Shown piece after piece: positions 33,520 through 44,238 of a stretch of 64,000 nucleotides of DNA; position 1 is the first letter of the stretch; every line of letters starts with the position of its first letter. The notes beneath the pieces were generated by a model that worked only from the letters and a program-made list of their open reading frames with translations, had not been told where the DNA came from and made no database searches. A program made the position numbers and the translations under genes. Source of the DNA: Notospermus geniculatus (taxonomy: Eukaryota; Nemertea; Pilidiophora; Heteronemertea; Lineidae); the NCBI GenBank assembly GCA_002633025.1, contig NMRB01001633.1:62001-126000 (forward strand). The letters are read 5' to 3'.

Positions 33520-33906
33520 CGACCTCGTTGACACAGCTGATTAGCAAAAAAAGTCATTCTGCCAGGTGCAGTTCATCAAGGTTGCACAGACGAACAAGGT
33601 GTGAACACTTCTCTCGTTTTCTCCCCCGGTGTTCTGTATGGTTTAGAAGGGGATTTTAGAGCGTTCACGACGTGTTCACCGTTGAGTTCAGCGATGTTGT
33701 TTTTTGTATTGTTAAAACAGAAGTTTTTAACTGTACAGCATTTTTCCTAGAATTGCTAACAGTATCTACATACACTAGTGGCTTCATTTTTTTTACGATT
33801 TCGATGGTTTGCACCAGACCAGACAGGTGTACTCCACGAACTTGTCGAAACCATGCCGACACCTAAAGTGTGCTTCTGCGCGTGCCGGACTTAAATAAAG
33901 CTGACT
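33520..33906. other. No recognised feature
   Basis: Overlapping 62-65 codon ORFs on both strands; none supported. Confidence 0.45.
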
Positions 33907-34021
33907 CCAGGGCCCATATTCATAAAAGTACTTAAGTCTAAGTGTGGTACTTGTCTTTTGTGTTGAACAAAGGATAAGTGTCACACTTAGACGTAAGTAC
34001 TTTTATGAATATGGGTCCAGG
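33907..34021. mobile_element. MITE, AGGGCCCATATTCATAAA family, copy 2
   Basis: 115-bp foldback, CCAGGGCCCATATTCATAAA to the inverse. Arms include GTACTTAAGTCTAAGTGTG. Matches 18575-18691. Confidence 0.9.
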
Positions 34022-34406
34022 ATAAGAAAAAAATCACCTACCATTGCATTCACAGCGACGTATTTGTCAAGTGGTTTTGATGGGGAGGATGGTTCAGGTT
34101 GGCCAACAGAACTTTGAACCAATGCATGAGGAGGAAATGGTATGGACACAGTTGGCGCATATAGTCTGGGCTATTATCGAGGTTGTACTCAGGGGCAAGA
34201 GTAATAAAGGAAGAAAAACTTGGCCGAGTCAAAATGACTACCCTTTATCCTTAATTGGACTCACTTTGTAAAAAGTCTTATTTCTTTCAAGCCGATCACC
34301 CTAGACATGATTTGCCGGTAGTTCTGGCTGGAAAAAAGTTCTGTGTCAAACTCAGAAAAAAATCATTTGCTTGGACAGTAATTCACGTTTGATCAACTTA
34401 AGCTAG
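34022..34406. other. No recognised feature
   Basis: ORF 34044-34271 (75 codons) has no recognised motif. Confidence 0.4.
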
Positions 34407-34526
34407 ATTCATACTTCTCCGTTTCGCGCTTTGCGCGTGTCCGTTCCCTATATGTTTATGTGTGGTTCTACCACGCACTCACATAGGAAACGGACACGCG
34501 CAAAGCGCAAAACGCAAAGTATGAAT
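34407..34526. mobile_element. MITE with ATTCATACTTCTCCGTTTCG ends
   Basis: 120-bp foldback; arms of about 44 bp contain CGCTTTGCGCGTGTCCGTT. The right arm differs at a few positions from the exact inverse. Confidence 0.85.
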
Positions 34527-34597
34527 TGGCCTTTGAAGCTTTCTTTTATTGAGTCTCGTCTGCGTCATTCGACTCATCTTGGCGAGTCGTTCGTTAC

Positions 34598-34817
34598 TGA
34601 CTCACATATGACTCGTTTAAATGAGTCATTACACTGACACTAGATACATGTACCCTCCTAAAAGTGAGTGTTGTGACTCAGTAGTGAGTCAGTTTACTCA
34701 AATATAAGCCGTAGGATGAGTACCGGTGAATGGACTCATTTTTTTCTCAAAGACTCTCCCAAGTGAGTATTTTGACTCATCAAATGAGTCGTATTAGGGA
34801 TGAGTCTTGTTGACTCA
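34598..34817. promoter_or_regulatory. Cluster of six AP-1-like TGASTCA sites
   Basis: Exact TGACTCA or TGAGTCA at 34598, 34622, 34674, 34685, 34773 and 34811, plus many one-base variants (GACTCAT, GAGTCGT). TGASTCA is the TRE bound by bZIP AP-1 proteins in animals. Regulatory use is inference; a degenerate GAGTCA satellite would look the same. No gene is visible beside it. Confidence 0.4.
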
Positions 34818-34827
34818 GTAAGCGGGC

Positions 34828-35175
34828 CGGAAAGAGGGCAAAAACCCGTACCCTGATGCTAGCCGGTGGACAACTGTAAATAAATATGCTGGCTTCAAGC
34901 GGATGTGGGAGAATTCCGTTAACAGTGCGTGGGATGTTCTGCCTCTATGTAGACTTGACCCCAGGGATTTGAGCTACTAAAAACGTGATCAATGCGGCGG
35001 CAAACGTTGAGACAAAGTCATTTGGACTCCACGCCGATTTCCTTCAGCAATTCATATCACTTAGGAAGGGATATATTAATCTAGTTGTTTACATCCTTAT
35101 TGTCATTTCGTTGTAGATATATTAGGAAGCCGCGAATAGCTGACTTTATCCTGCGGCCTCTCTTCTTAATACTAG
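34828..35175. other. No recognised feature
   Basis: No supported gene or structure. Confidence 0.45.
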
Positions 35176-35776
35176 TGGCACGCCGTTTGCTTCAAAAATT
35201 CCAAAATAAATATTATATTTAAGTCGACAGGAATATTTTTCAGTTGAACCCCAATTTTTAAGTTCAGATCGTATATTTTTAAGTTGAAAGGAATAAAATT
35301 CATTCGAACTTTCGTTTTACATTTCAAACAACTTAGTAGTTACATTTCATAACTCATATTTTTTATTCCAACTTGAACGTCGTTTTACGCAAAATTTAGT
35401 TGAAATCACAGAAATGTGAGTCGACATTCAAAAATATTTAAGTTGGAGGGAGAAAATAAGTCGAACATTATGACGTCATCAATTCTTGCGCACATCGAGA
35501 ACGAGGTCGATTCGAATATAATGGCGGACGTGAATGATACATGTACTGGCATGATGACTGACAGAAACAGCGGAAGCCTGACCGCAAATGATCGTGAAAA
35601 GATCGTCCAAGAACTTATAAACATGGCTCTTTTCGCTCTGCTGACTATATGTGCCCCTTCGTGAAGGAACGCCATTATATCCAGCCTATATCATTGTCGG
35701 CCATGACGATGGCCTCGTTCTCGATGTGCACAAAAATTGATGACGTCATAATGTTTTTGAAGCAAACGGCGTGCCA
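35176..35776. mobile_element. TIR element with an insertion in its left arm
   Basis: The right arm (about 35698-35776) continuously matches two left-arm blocks: TGGCACGCCGTTTGCTTCAA at 35176 and CATTATGACGTCATCAATTC from about 35465. Between them lies about 250 bp of AT-rich sequence with AAGTTGAAAGGAAT and GTCGAC words, absent from the right arm, hence inserted later. ORFs on both strands around 35406-35923 read the arms. Confidence 0.75.
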
Positions 35777-36914
35777 TACACCTGTACAGTAGCGTATGAA
35801 TTGAAAATTAATGCCTTGGGCAAACAGGGCTTGGTGATTTTTATCCCCCGTAATTTCTGCGTCTGCAGGGATCGGGAAATGGGCGGCTGTTGAATGTACT
35901 TGTTCCAATTTCCCTTTGGCCAACAGCTTCCAAATGCGTTCGGGTAAAGAATAAAAACCACCATCCTTCCCATTGCTGCCGGTCGTAACATCATAAGCTA
36001 GCGTACTTTATTGTTGATTTTAATGACAATGGCCACCATCAGCAAGGGACGCTTCTTCTTCCCGTCGCCGTGCCCTCCGCCATTGTCCGCTTTACGGAGG
36101 AGCTGTGTCAACAACGGAACCAACACCGGAGGTTTGCGACATAGCAATACGAATAGGGCCGGTTTGAGGGCTATGAAAGTGGGCTGTCCACAACAAAACG
36201 ACCAGAAGGCTCAGGGGCGTAGGAGGGGGTGCACTGGGTGCACGTGCACCTCCCCGCAGCAGTAACAGAGTTCCGCTACAGGCAAACAGAAGAAAATGAA
36301 ACTTGTAGTTGTATAAATTTTGGTTAAGAATAGCTCTGAAATCATGTCTCAGAGCATCCAGATTTCAAAAATTTTATATCGGAGAGCCCACAGACCACCC
36401 TCCTGAGTGCATCTTTGTTACTCTTTGTCATTCTGTGCAATGAGTGCCCAGTACCGGTATGCTCAAACATCTGCATAAAAACTCTCATCAGAATGTTTCT
36501 GCGGCAGGGAATGCGAATGAATTACAGGCCTGCACAATTTCATGCCTTGTCTCCAGGAATTCCACCTTCCGAAAAATCTGCACCTCCCCAGGTTCAGACC
36601 AGCCTACGCCCTAGAGGCTGTGATGCAAAACATTTTCGGATAAAACATCGCCAGTCTCGTACATTTATCCGCCGCTTACGTGATAAATGAAGGCCAAATC
36701 GGGGATTTGGGCAACCAATCATGAGCTCTTTCAATCTTTGTACTTGGTACGTCAACGAGAGTATATAAAAGACCAATAATACTTGATCAAGTGTGCAATA
36801 ATTTCTCGAGTGTACAGACAGTAATAGTTGATTAATTTGCCTTGATAGGCATTTGTCTGCGTGATTCGTCGGCGCTGAAAACACCTTACAAGACATCTGC
36901 CAGTTGTACGACAC
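35777..36914. other. No recognised feature
   Basis: ORF 36011-36265 is proline- and arginine-rich but unrecognised. Nothing else supported. Confidence 0.4.
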
Positions 36915-37316
36915 GCTATCCGCTGCCGGTAGCTGAGAGTCAATCTGACTCGTCAGTGTCAAAATGCTTAAAGCGCTGCATGCGCTATCCACTGCCATTA
37001 GCTGAGAGTCAATCTGACTCCTGAGTGTCAAAATGCTAAAGCGCTGCATGCCCTATCCGCTGCCGGTAGCTGAGTCAATCTGACTCCTCAGTGTCAAAAT
37101 GCCTAAAAAAGCGCTGCATGCACCATCCGCTGCCGGTAGCTGAGAGTCAATCTGACTCCTCAGTGTCAAAATGCTTAAAACGCTGCATGCCCCATCCGCT
37201 GCCGGTAGCTGAGAGTCAATCTGACTCCTCAGTGTCAAAATGCTTAAAACGCTGCAGGCGCTATCCGCTGCCGGTAGCTGAAAGTCAATCTGACCCCTCA
37301 GTGTCAAAATGCTTTT
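36915..37316. repeat. 69-bp minisatellite, six copies
   Basis: Units start near 36915, 36984, 37052, 37122, 37191 and 37260. Shared words are CCGCTGCCGGTAGCTGAGAG and CTCAGTGTCAAAATGC. Each unit holds the near-palindrome GAGTCAATCTGACTC. Most units are 68-70 bp, close to a multiple of 3, which explains the long open frames on both strands; I do not regard these as genes. Confidence 0.95.
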
Positions 37317-38069
37317 AAAAAGCTTTAAGGGTACGCAAATCCTTTGGCAGGGTGACAAAGGGCCGAAAAATGGCCAAATCGTTCATTTTGTGATAAAGGC
37401 ACCAAATTAGGCATAGACGTAGTTTTCCTATACCCACATTTTCGGGGTCGCCGAATCGAATGGTGCCATCGGAAATGACGTCACAGGTCCGACATATTGG
37501 ATTCCTAGATGGCCGCCACACCGAACGTTTAGGTTAGGGGCCCAGCTACAAGTGCTGTAGTCTCGCTTGGCCAGACGCTACGTGCTCACCCTTCGGTAAG
37601 TCACACTCCGCGTCTGGCTCTTTTAGAGATTAACAGTCGTGAAGACCGCGTGGTGGCAGCACGGGTCCTTGGGTTTTCCCAACCTCGCTCGCTTTTTGAC
37701 AATATGGCGAGTGGCCCAAGGTTGTCTGAGCGAACTATACCCCTGGGGCCGAGGTTGGGTTTTTCCTGGAAGTAATTTCCGCGGGAATTATGAGTGAGAA
37801 AGCGTGGTGATTGGCTGGAGTCCAGTGGAGCGCCATCTAGTGGTGTTACCGGCTTTTGAGCCCCAAATGTGCCAGTGTGTAGGAGACCAGGACGTCGGAT
37901 ACACACTGGGGCCGAGTGTACAAGTGCTGTAGATCGACAAGGATTGTGAATGAAATCGCAAACATTTGAACTTGAAATGGAGTTCGATCCTCATTTGCAT
38001 GGACCGATTTTGTAAGTGAACTGAGACGGCAACTCTCGTTGATAGCGGGCAGGTTTCGTCCGGGCACGA
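37317..38069. other. No gene; short repeated words
   Basis: ACAAGTGCTGTAG occurs at 37549 and 37919. Small inverted words around CCAGTGTGTA / TACACACTGG. No supported gene. Confidence 0.45.
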
Positions 38070-38386
38070 CGCCCTACTAAAAAAAATCTCTGTAGGGTGT
38101 GACAGGGTGTTCTTGGGTGCTCTAGGGTATTCTTGGGTGTTCTTGGGTAGACTGTTTCAAAATACCCATTGAGCAAAGGGTGTTCTAGGGTATCTTTAGG
38201 GTGTTCTAGGGTATCTCTGGAGTACCCGGACAACCCTACAGGTACCCTATAACACCCTAAAGATACCCTAGAACACCCTTCACTCAATGGGTATTTTGAA
38301 ACAGTCTACCCAAGAACACCCAAGAATACCCTAGAGCAACCAAGAACACCCTGTCACACCCTACAGAGATTTTTTTAGTAGGGCGG
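38070..38386. mobile_element. Foldback element built of GGGTGTTCTAGGGTAT repeats
   Basis: Arms of about 145 bp are almost perfect inverses with a short centre. Ends read CGCCCTACTAAAAAAA. Inside each arm, words such as GGGTGTTCTAGGGTAT and TTCTTGGGTGTTC repeat. The minus-strand ORF 37991-38287 is an arm translation. Confidence 0.85.
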
Positions 38387-38507
38387 TTTCCTCCTGCTGT
38401 ACATTAATGCCGTATTTGGCGCTCACTGGCTCTCGATTCAACATTTTCTAACTTTACCTGTATCCGTATCTTGCAGAATGATGCTATGCAAAATCGTAGA
38501 AACGGCA

Positions 38508-39005
38508 CTAGTACCGTAAAGGAATCAAACATAAAGGTTTAACTGCGAACGATGAAGTAACTGAGGGATACACTTCAGGTGTTGCCACCAGATGTCTCTC
38601 ACCGCCTGAATTTTGGCTTTACGTAATAGGCAGGAGCTTCAACTTCTTTTGGTGGTGTGGATGGGTACACGAGTTTGTCAACTTGATGCCTTGAATTCCA
38701 TTTCTGAGGATAACAATTTGTGTTCCTTGTGCAAATAATGTACGTTAGCCTATTCAAATGTACAGAGATGACCCTGCGCTCTCATCGTTCGTGGGGTTCT
38801 CATTAATTCAGTCCTTTTGTATCATAAGATCAACTAGTCTGAATTCATCAAAATTTGCACTAACCATGCAGAAGGGTCTTGCCTATCATATGGAAGAGTC
38901 AGAATGCAAATCTGTTGAGGTTTAAAGGGATACTGTCCACATTTATTAAATGCTAAATTTGAAAGTTGAACCTTTATGTTTGATTCCTTTATGAGAGTAC
39001 CAGTA
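38508..39005. mobile_element. TIR element with GGAATCAAACATAAAGGTT arms
   Basis: Arms TAAAGGAATCAAACATAAAG (38517) and the inverse (38968-38991), extended outward by ACTAGTACC / GGTACTCT-type similarity. About 0.5 kb, no ORF of note. Confidence 0.7.
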
Positions 39006-39596
39006 CCCATAGGCAAATTCGCCATTGTTTGGACGAACGGTGCGTGGTTACCGTTGGCTTCCACTGCAGTAACGTCAGCGCGACCATCTCTGAAATTCTC
39101 CTCACTACTCATAACCAACGATAGTGAAACGTGCCTTGCGACATATTTAAGCACCGGTAAGGAAAAACGTTAGAGGATGACTAGTAAACACTAGAAATGG
39201 TTCAAGTTGTTTTAGAGTGTCGTCACAACTTCGGCCTTACTCACGCTGCACCACGCAGAACAAAATCTTATTTATTTTATATTTTTATCTTTGCATATAG
39301 CGCCCGAATACCATATTCATTAAACAACATGAAAAGAAACTGTTAAAATTAGTACACGTAGGCTACATTTGAATCATATGGAAAGAATTTTGGGCAACAT
39401 TCACTTGGTAAAATTCCCGAACCTCGGCCAATTCATCGGACTTCGGATTGCTATAAAGAAAGATACATGTATCATCACCAACATTCTGCAGTGCGCTTGA
39501 CCCTCGACTGTGGGGGTTCCTGTCAATATGTCGTTAAAACTTCGCCAGCCCCTATTCCTGTCTAAAAAATTCTGGTATACATGTACTACATGTAGC
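39006..39596. other. No recognised feature
   Basis: Overlapping ORFs of 65-106 codons on both strands near 38834-39173 are unrecognised. Nothing supported. Confidence 0.45.
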
Positions 39597-40140
39597 AAGT
39601 AGGCCTACCCGTGGCAATCGGCGATTGTGAGTTTGGCCGAGGTTGGAATGCACGGCTTGGCTGGAATTGTTGCACCCAACAGGTGTAGTAGGGAGAATTT
39701 AGAAAGCAATCGAACAACACTGCTAAAAATGTAAAACTACACCACAATAAAGTTCTCTTCGCAAATTAAACCACCCGTTGCATCAGAATGTGGTATCCTC
39801 TATTACTATGCAGAATTTCGAGGCAAAACAAAGCTTTTTAGTGTGACTTTATTGAGCCGGCTTTCCAGCATTATCAGCAAGAACCCGTGGCAATCGGCGA
39901 TTCTGAGTTTGGCCGAGGTTGGAATGCACGGCTCGGCTGGAATTGGTACACCCAACAGGTTCAGTAGGGAGAATTTTGAAAGCAATCCAACGACACGGCC
40001 AAAAATGCTAAAAACTGCGACCACAATAAAGTTCTTTTGCAAATTAAACCACCCGTTGCATCAGAATATCCTCTATTACCATGCAGAATTTCGAGGCAAA
40101 ACAAAGCTTCTTAGTGTGACTTTATTGAGCCCCCTTCCAG
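39597..40140 (+). repeat. Beta repeat copies 2 and 3, tandem dimer
   Basis: Two 265-280 bp units in direct tandem. The junction reads CTTTCCAGCATTATCAGCAAG at about 39862-39882. The tandem arrangement shows that the unit can amplify as a satellite. Confidence 0.9.
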
Positions 40141-40823
40141 TATTCTAATATTCCAGACTACACACAGGTACACAGATTAGTGAAAGTAGTTCAGACTTGA
40201 CGCATGTAATGAAAACAAGGTTACCTAAAGAAACACGGTAACACACATGTTTTACGTGGCATACATTCTCTGGATTTCTGCATGCTTCTTCCTTCAACAT
40301 TGGCAAGCATGCGGCGTGCGAAAGAACAATATTCACTCGGAACAGACCTTGACCTGTTCGGGTCGAGTTTCAACACCCTTACATGTACATGCCTTATATC
40401 AACAGACGGTGGAGAAATTCGGGATACCGCAAGTAACGCGAAATGGGTTTCATGAGTTTCCTTTTGGACCACCCATCAATTAATGCAGGGGTTTGATAGG
40501 TCTGTATGATAGCATCCTGATCCGGCTTCAGCGGGTGTTCAGCAGCATCCGTGTGAACAGGTGGTTGCAACAGGTCGTGGAATGCGCATACTGCGGTTAA
40601 AATAGCCTACATGTAGGTCTACTCGTATGCAATGGAAATCTCTTATATTATAATTGCATAAACATCTTGAGCTATCCTCATGAAATTTTACCAACTTCAG
40701 TTTATTGTTCACTTGGTTGAAAGGTTAGCCCGCAGCAGATCTACCTTTTCGAAAAATGGTCATCTCATAGCCATAACCTTGACTGGAAAGATACCTTAAA
40801 ATTGGCAATAAGTCATTGGCGAT
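40141..40823. other. No recognised feature
   Basis: Opposite-strand ORFs at 40221-40483 cover the same bases; neither is supported. Confidence 0.45.
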
Positions 40824-41066
40824 CAGGGGCGGATCCAGGATTCTGATAAAGGAGGCACAGAAGGCCACAGGCTGACCGATGAAGGCGCGAAGCCACGGCG
40901 GGGGTCTCCCCAGAAAGTTTTGAAATCTAGAAGACAGTTGGTGCGATTTCCCAGCATCTGAGGGACAAATTACAAGGCAATTCTGTGGCACTTTGAAAAA
41001 AGGCAATTTTTCTGACGTTGGTCACCGAAAAATAGGGCGGGGGTGTGCCCCCCGGATCCGCGCTTG
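40824..41066. mobile_element. Decayed CAGNGGCGGATCCAGG element
   Basis: Left end CAGGGGCGGATCCAGGATTC and right end near CCCCCCGGATCCGCGC. Inside, GAAGGCGCGAAGC recalls the better copy at 43807-44018. The right TIR is degraded. Confidence 0.6.
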
Positions 41067-42164
41067 GCAATGTAAGTGCAGTTTGCCCAACCAAAGTGGA
41101 CCTCTTTGGACGGGGCTGGGGTGGTGGTGGGTGGAGGAGGGGTGTGCTCGGATCCACGTCTCCACAGTCTTGCATTCTCTAGCCATGATATGCTTATGAT
41201 GAAGCCAATCGGCATTTTGTGTTTAGTTTGCCCGTAGGCCTATCGGGTATCAGCTCAAAGCGAGTTGTCGTCGGAACGAAGCAGTACCGGGCGGATATGA
41301 CTCTTTAAATCCCCAATGATGGTAATCCTAGCCGAATAGAAACGTGCTATTCGGGGAATATGCCTCCCTCAGTTTACATTCGCGCTGAGAACGTCAAACA
41401 TTGAAAATGCAAGTCAGAATGCCGCAGTATAAATTCAGCATAAAATAAACAGCTACTAACCACAAGATTCCAATATATATCCGGTATAGTCACCTCTGAG
41501 GATAATTTTGGAAAAATCATGTTGTTATCTTAACTTTAACAGTAACTTTTTTCTGAATTCATAGAAAGTGTGAGTTGCACTCTGCATGAAACGAAATTCC
41601 TTTTCTTTCTCAGTTATGAATCCGTGAAAAGGTCACGTCGCAATGACTTCATCTTCAATATTATTAGGCCTATTGAAAGCCATTGTGGTGATGGAAAATT
41701 GAGTTAACAAAACTAGATTTACATATGTACCACCCATTGATATACTACAGGCTGATATCCTACGCCAATGCACAGACATCTCGAGGAACCACAGACTTGT
41801 GCATGTTTATATTAATTCAATTTCAAGCGATGCTACTCTTCCAATTTAGAAAGCAATTTGAGGCTGCCGTTAATGCAGTGGTAGTGATATCAAAGGCCTC
41901 ATACTACCATTGAGCGTGAGCTTTTGAAACTAGTTCTACTCCGTACGAAGTTTTCTTTCAGGAAATAGACGGTCTACTGGATCATGCACTCACACATCGT
42001 TGGATCAACTGGGTGCACGGAGTGGAAAATGTGTGTGTGTGTGGGGGGGGGGGGGGGGNTGTTTTCGCAATATCTTTTCTTACATGTATTTCTTTTTCTT
42101 ATCTTTAGTAGCCGAATATGCACTAAGTAAAAAAATACTTGCGTGACGTAATATTGCTGCAATA
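41067..42164. other. No gene; poly-G run with N
   Basis: A GT-rich then G-only run at 42030-42058 ends in an N. No supported gene. Confidence 0.45.
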
Positions 42165-42359
42165 GGGAGGTTGAAAAACCAAACGATAAATGTAAACGTT
42201 AACGAAAACGTTAGTTTTTGTAGAAAGTGCAATCTAAAAATCTGGTGAATGAGTACAGTCAAAAATAGATAAGCTCGCTTATCTATTTTTGGTACAGTGT
42301 AGTATGAAAAATATCGTTGTCGTAAAGTTTACGTTTACTGTTTGATTACTTAACCTCCC
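42165..42359. mobile_element. GGGAGGTTTAGAAATC family MITE, copy 5 (interrupted)
   Basis: Ends GGGAGGTTGAAAAACCAAAC and inverse, TA on both sides. It is about 45 bp longer than the other copies because of a 33-bp hairpin plus repeat in its centre. Confidence 0.85.
42253..42297. repeat. 33-bp hairpin flanked by GTACAG repeats
   Basis: GTACAG at 42253-42258 and 42292-42297 flank 33 bp. Of these, 42260-42291 contains 15-bp perfect arms (CAAAAATAGATAAGC and inverse) around TC. Other copies of the host MITE lack this segment. Confidence 0.85.
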
Positions 42360-42595
42360 TATTATATCAGTTCGCCCGAGCGCTTTCACCGAGTTTATCA
42401 AATCCTATCCTCTCGCCCGCGGGAAAACCCAGGTGTCGGATATTGACGGATTCACCACCAACGCATCACTTCGCAGAATTATTATTTACCGTCCAACGTC
42501 AGCATGATCGATAGTTTTAAACCTTACAACCACAAACATTGATGGGTTGCATCAGATGCCATGGTTCACTCAGAAAATTCTTCCAAATCACAATA

Positions 42596-42893
42596 TTCCG
42601 TGCACGGTAATGCTGGAAGTCGGCTCAATAAAGTCACAGTTAGAAGCTTTGTTTTGCCGCGAAATTTGGCATGCTAATAAAGGATACCATATCCTGATGC
42701 AATGGGTGGATTAATTTACGGAAGGACCGATGTTGTGGTCGCAATTTTGGTTTTTTAGCAGTGTCGTTCGATTGCTTCATCTAAATTCTCCCAACTGCAC
42801 CCCGTCTGTTGGGTGCACCTATTCCACCCGGGCCTGCACGCCAGCCTCGGCCCAACTCAAAATCGCTGATCGCCACGGGTACAATGTACTTGC
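42596..42893 (-). repeat. Beta repeat copy 4, inverted
   Basis: Reverse-complement orientation: starts GCTGGAAGTCGGCTCAATAA and ends ATCGCTGATCGCCACGGGTA. Slightly more diverged than copies 1-3. Confidence 0.85.
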
Positions 42894-43417
42894 TAGTGGT
42901 GCATAATACGTAATCATAATGCATACGTCTGCAGGGAAATAAGTACGAAAGAAGTCGATTTCATTGACTCCGAAAGTCCATTGTCATGGGACTGGCCCGT
43001 GTTTATTACCACAGAGGACTTCAAGCAAAACCAACTACGTCTACTTTTTTCAGATAACTTGTCCTTGGAGCAAATGGAAGCGCACTAACCGCTGAATGCA
43101 TTTTGCGGGACTCCAACCACGTCGCTTCAGTTTAGCGGAAATGAACGTTGATGAGAGTACATTGTTTTAGTTTTCCTTTGATCGGCTGTCATTTTGGTGC
43201 GAACTGATGCGGAATCCAACCACACGTGATGGAGTTTGAAAGGGTTTACGCTGTAATAGCCACCCTGGAGAGAATAAATCAACACGGTGTTCTCCTCACT
43301 ATTATACGTACGGTCGTGGTGGGAAGCATACATTTCCTTCCGGGAGGGTTCCAGTGTACAGGGTGGCCAAAAAACGAAACCACATACTTCCAGTATTTAG
43401 AGACGGCGTATGCTACT
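42894..43417. other. No gene; one isolated element end
   Basis: CAGGGTGGCCAAAAAACG at about 43357 looks like the outer end of the nest that follows. Nothing else supported. Confidence 0.45.
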
Positions 43418-43716
43418 GATATGAATGGATAGGAAATTTTGCTGGAAGGAAAATGATGCCACCAAGGACACCTGAAACTGTCCGGTAATTGTTATTCAAG
43501 TGCCATTCTTGAACCAAAGTCGGCTCTGCTGTAGGCTCGCACGCAGTGGACAAAAGGATTATCAAAATAAAATGATATATCATAAACATGCACATGACTG
43601 TACATGTACATGTACATGTACATGTACATGTACGTAATGGAAGTACATGTAGGGCACATTTTGGCTCTTCACCACCCTTCTGGTATGTCTCTACATGCAC
43701 CATCACAGTACAAGTA

Positions 43717-44119
43717 CAGTCATGGACATAAATTTATCTACACTGCCTGATATATTTCAAATACTATGGACCAATTTTAACACGGTTTGTTCCACATGAA
43801 AGTACACAGTGGCGGATCCAGGAGTTGCCGAACGGGGGGGGGGGGGCGTGGAATGGGCAACCCCCATTCCCTGAGCCCCGAAGGCGCGAAGCGCCGAAAT
43901 TTTGGGGTAAAAGTGCCGGAAACGCGGTTTCCTGGCACCTGGGCAGGCCATATTGAACTTTCTTTTTACTGAAAATCAGGTGTCTGATCNCGCCCCCCCC
44001 CCCTTGGATCCGCCACTGGTACACCTTGTTGGTCATATTTCTGCATCAAAATTTTGGAAATTGGCTAGTATTTGAAATATTCAAGTCATCAGGTGTAGAT
44101 AAATTTATGTCCATGACTG
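43717..44119. mobile_element. Middle nested element, Tc1/mariner-like ends
   Basis: Ends CAGTCATGGACATAAATTTA and the inverse, flanked by TA, with arms of about 50 bp ending in ATTTCAAATACT. The terminal CAGT, TA target and CAGTCATGG-type start resemble Tc1-like TIRs. No transposase. The third element is inserted inside. Confidence 0.85.
43807..44018. mobile_element. Innermost nested element, CAGTGGCGGATCCAGG ends
   Basis: Ends CAGTGGCGGATCCAGGAG and CCTTGGATCCGCCACTG. GTACA flanks both sides (43802 and 44019), a likely 5-bp target duplication. Contains a G run, a C run with N at 43990, and GAAGGCGCGAAGCGCC. The ORFs here are artefacts. Confidence 0.85.
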
Positions 44120-44238
44120 TACATTATACCCTGCAATGCACTATGATAAAAACCCGGGATAAAAACTGTTGGATCAAAAATCAGAAGTTCTTGATATCAT
44201 TTTCTTTCTAGCCCAATTTCCTATCCATTCATACATGT

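Larger units (their letters stand above)
43418..44238. mobile_element. Outer TIR element of a triple nest
   Basis: Arms ATATGAATGGATAGGAAATT (43419) and the inverse (44217-44238). Inner similarity continues (AAGGAAAATGAT / ATCATTTTCTTT). Its interior is mostly occupied by the next two elements. Confidence 0.7.

Noticed and set aside
33672-33866. Small membrane protein (64 codons, hydrophobic)
   Set aside because: Opposite-strand ORFs of equal length cover it, with no conserved motif and no context.
36594-37358. Repeat protein encoded by the 69-bp minisatellite (151, 101 and 75-codon ORFs)
   Set aside because: Frames are open on both strands because the unit is close to 69 bp; no start context, signal or known repeat family.
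38070-38386. Interstitial telomere
   Set aside because: The repeats are GGGTGTTCTAGGGTAT-type, not TTAGGG, and are arranged as an inverted foldback.
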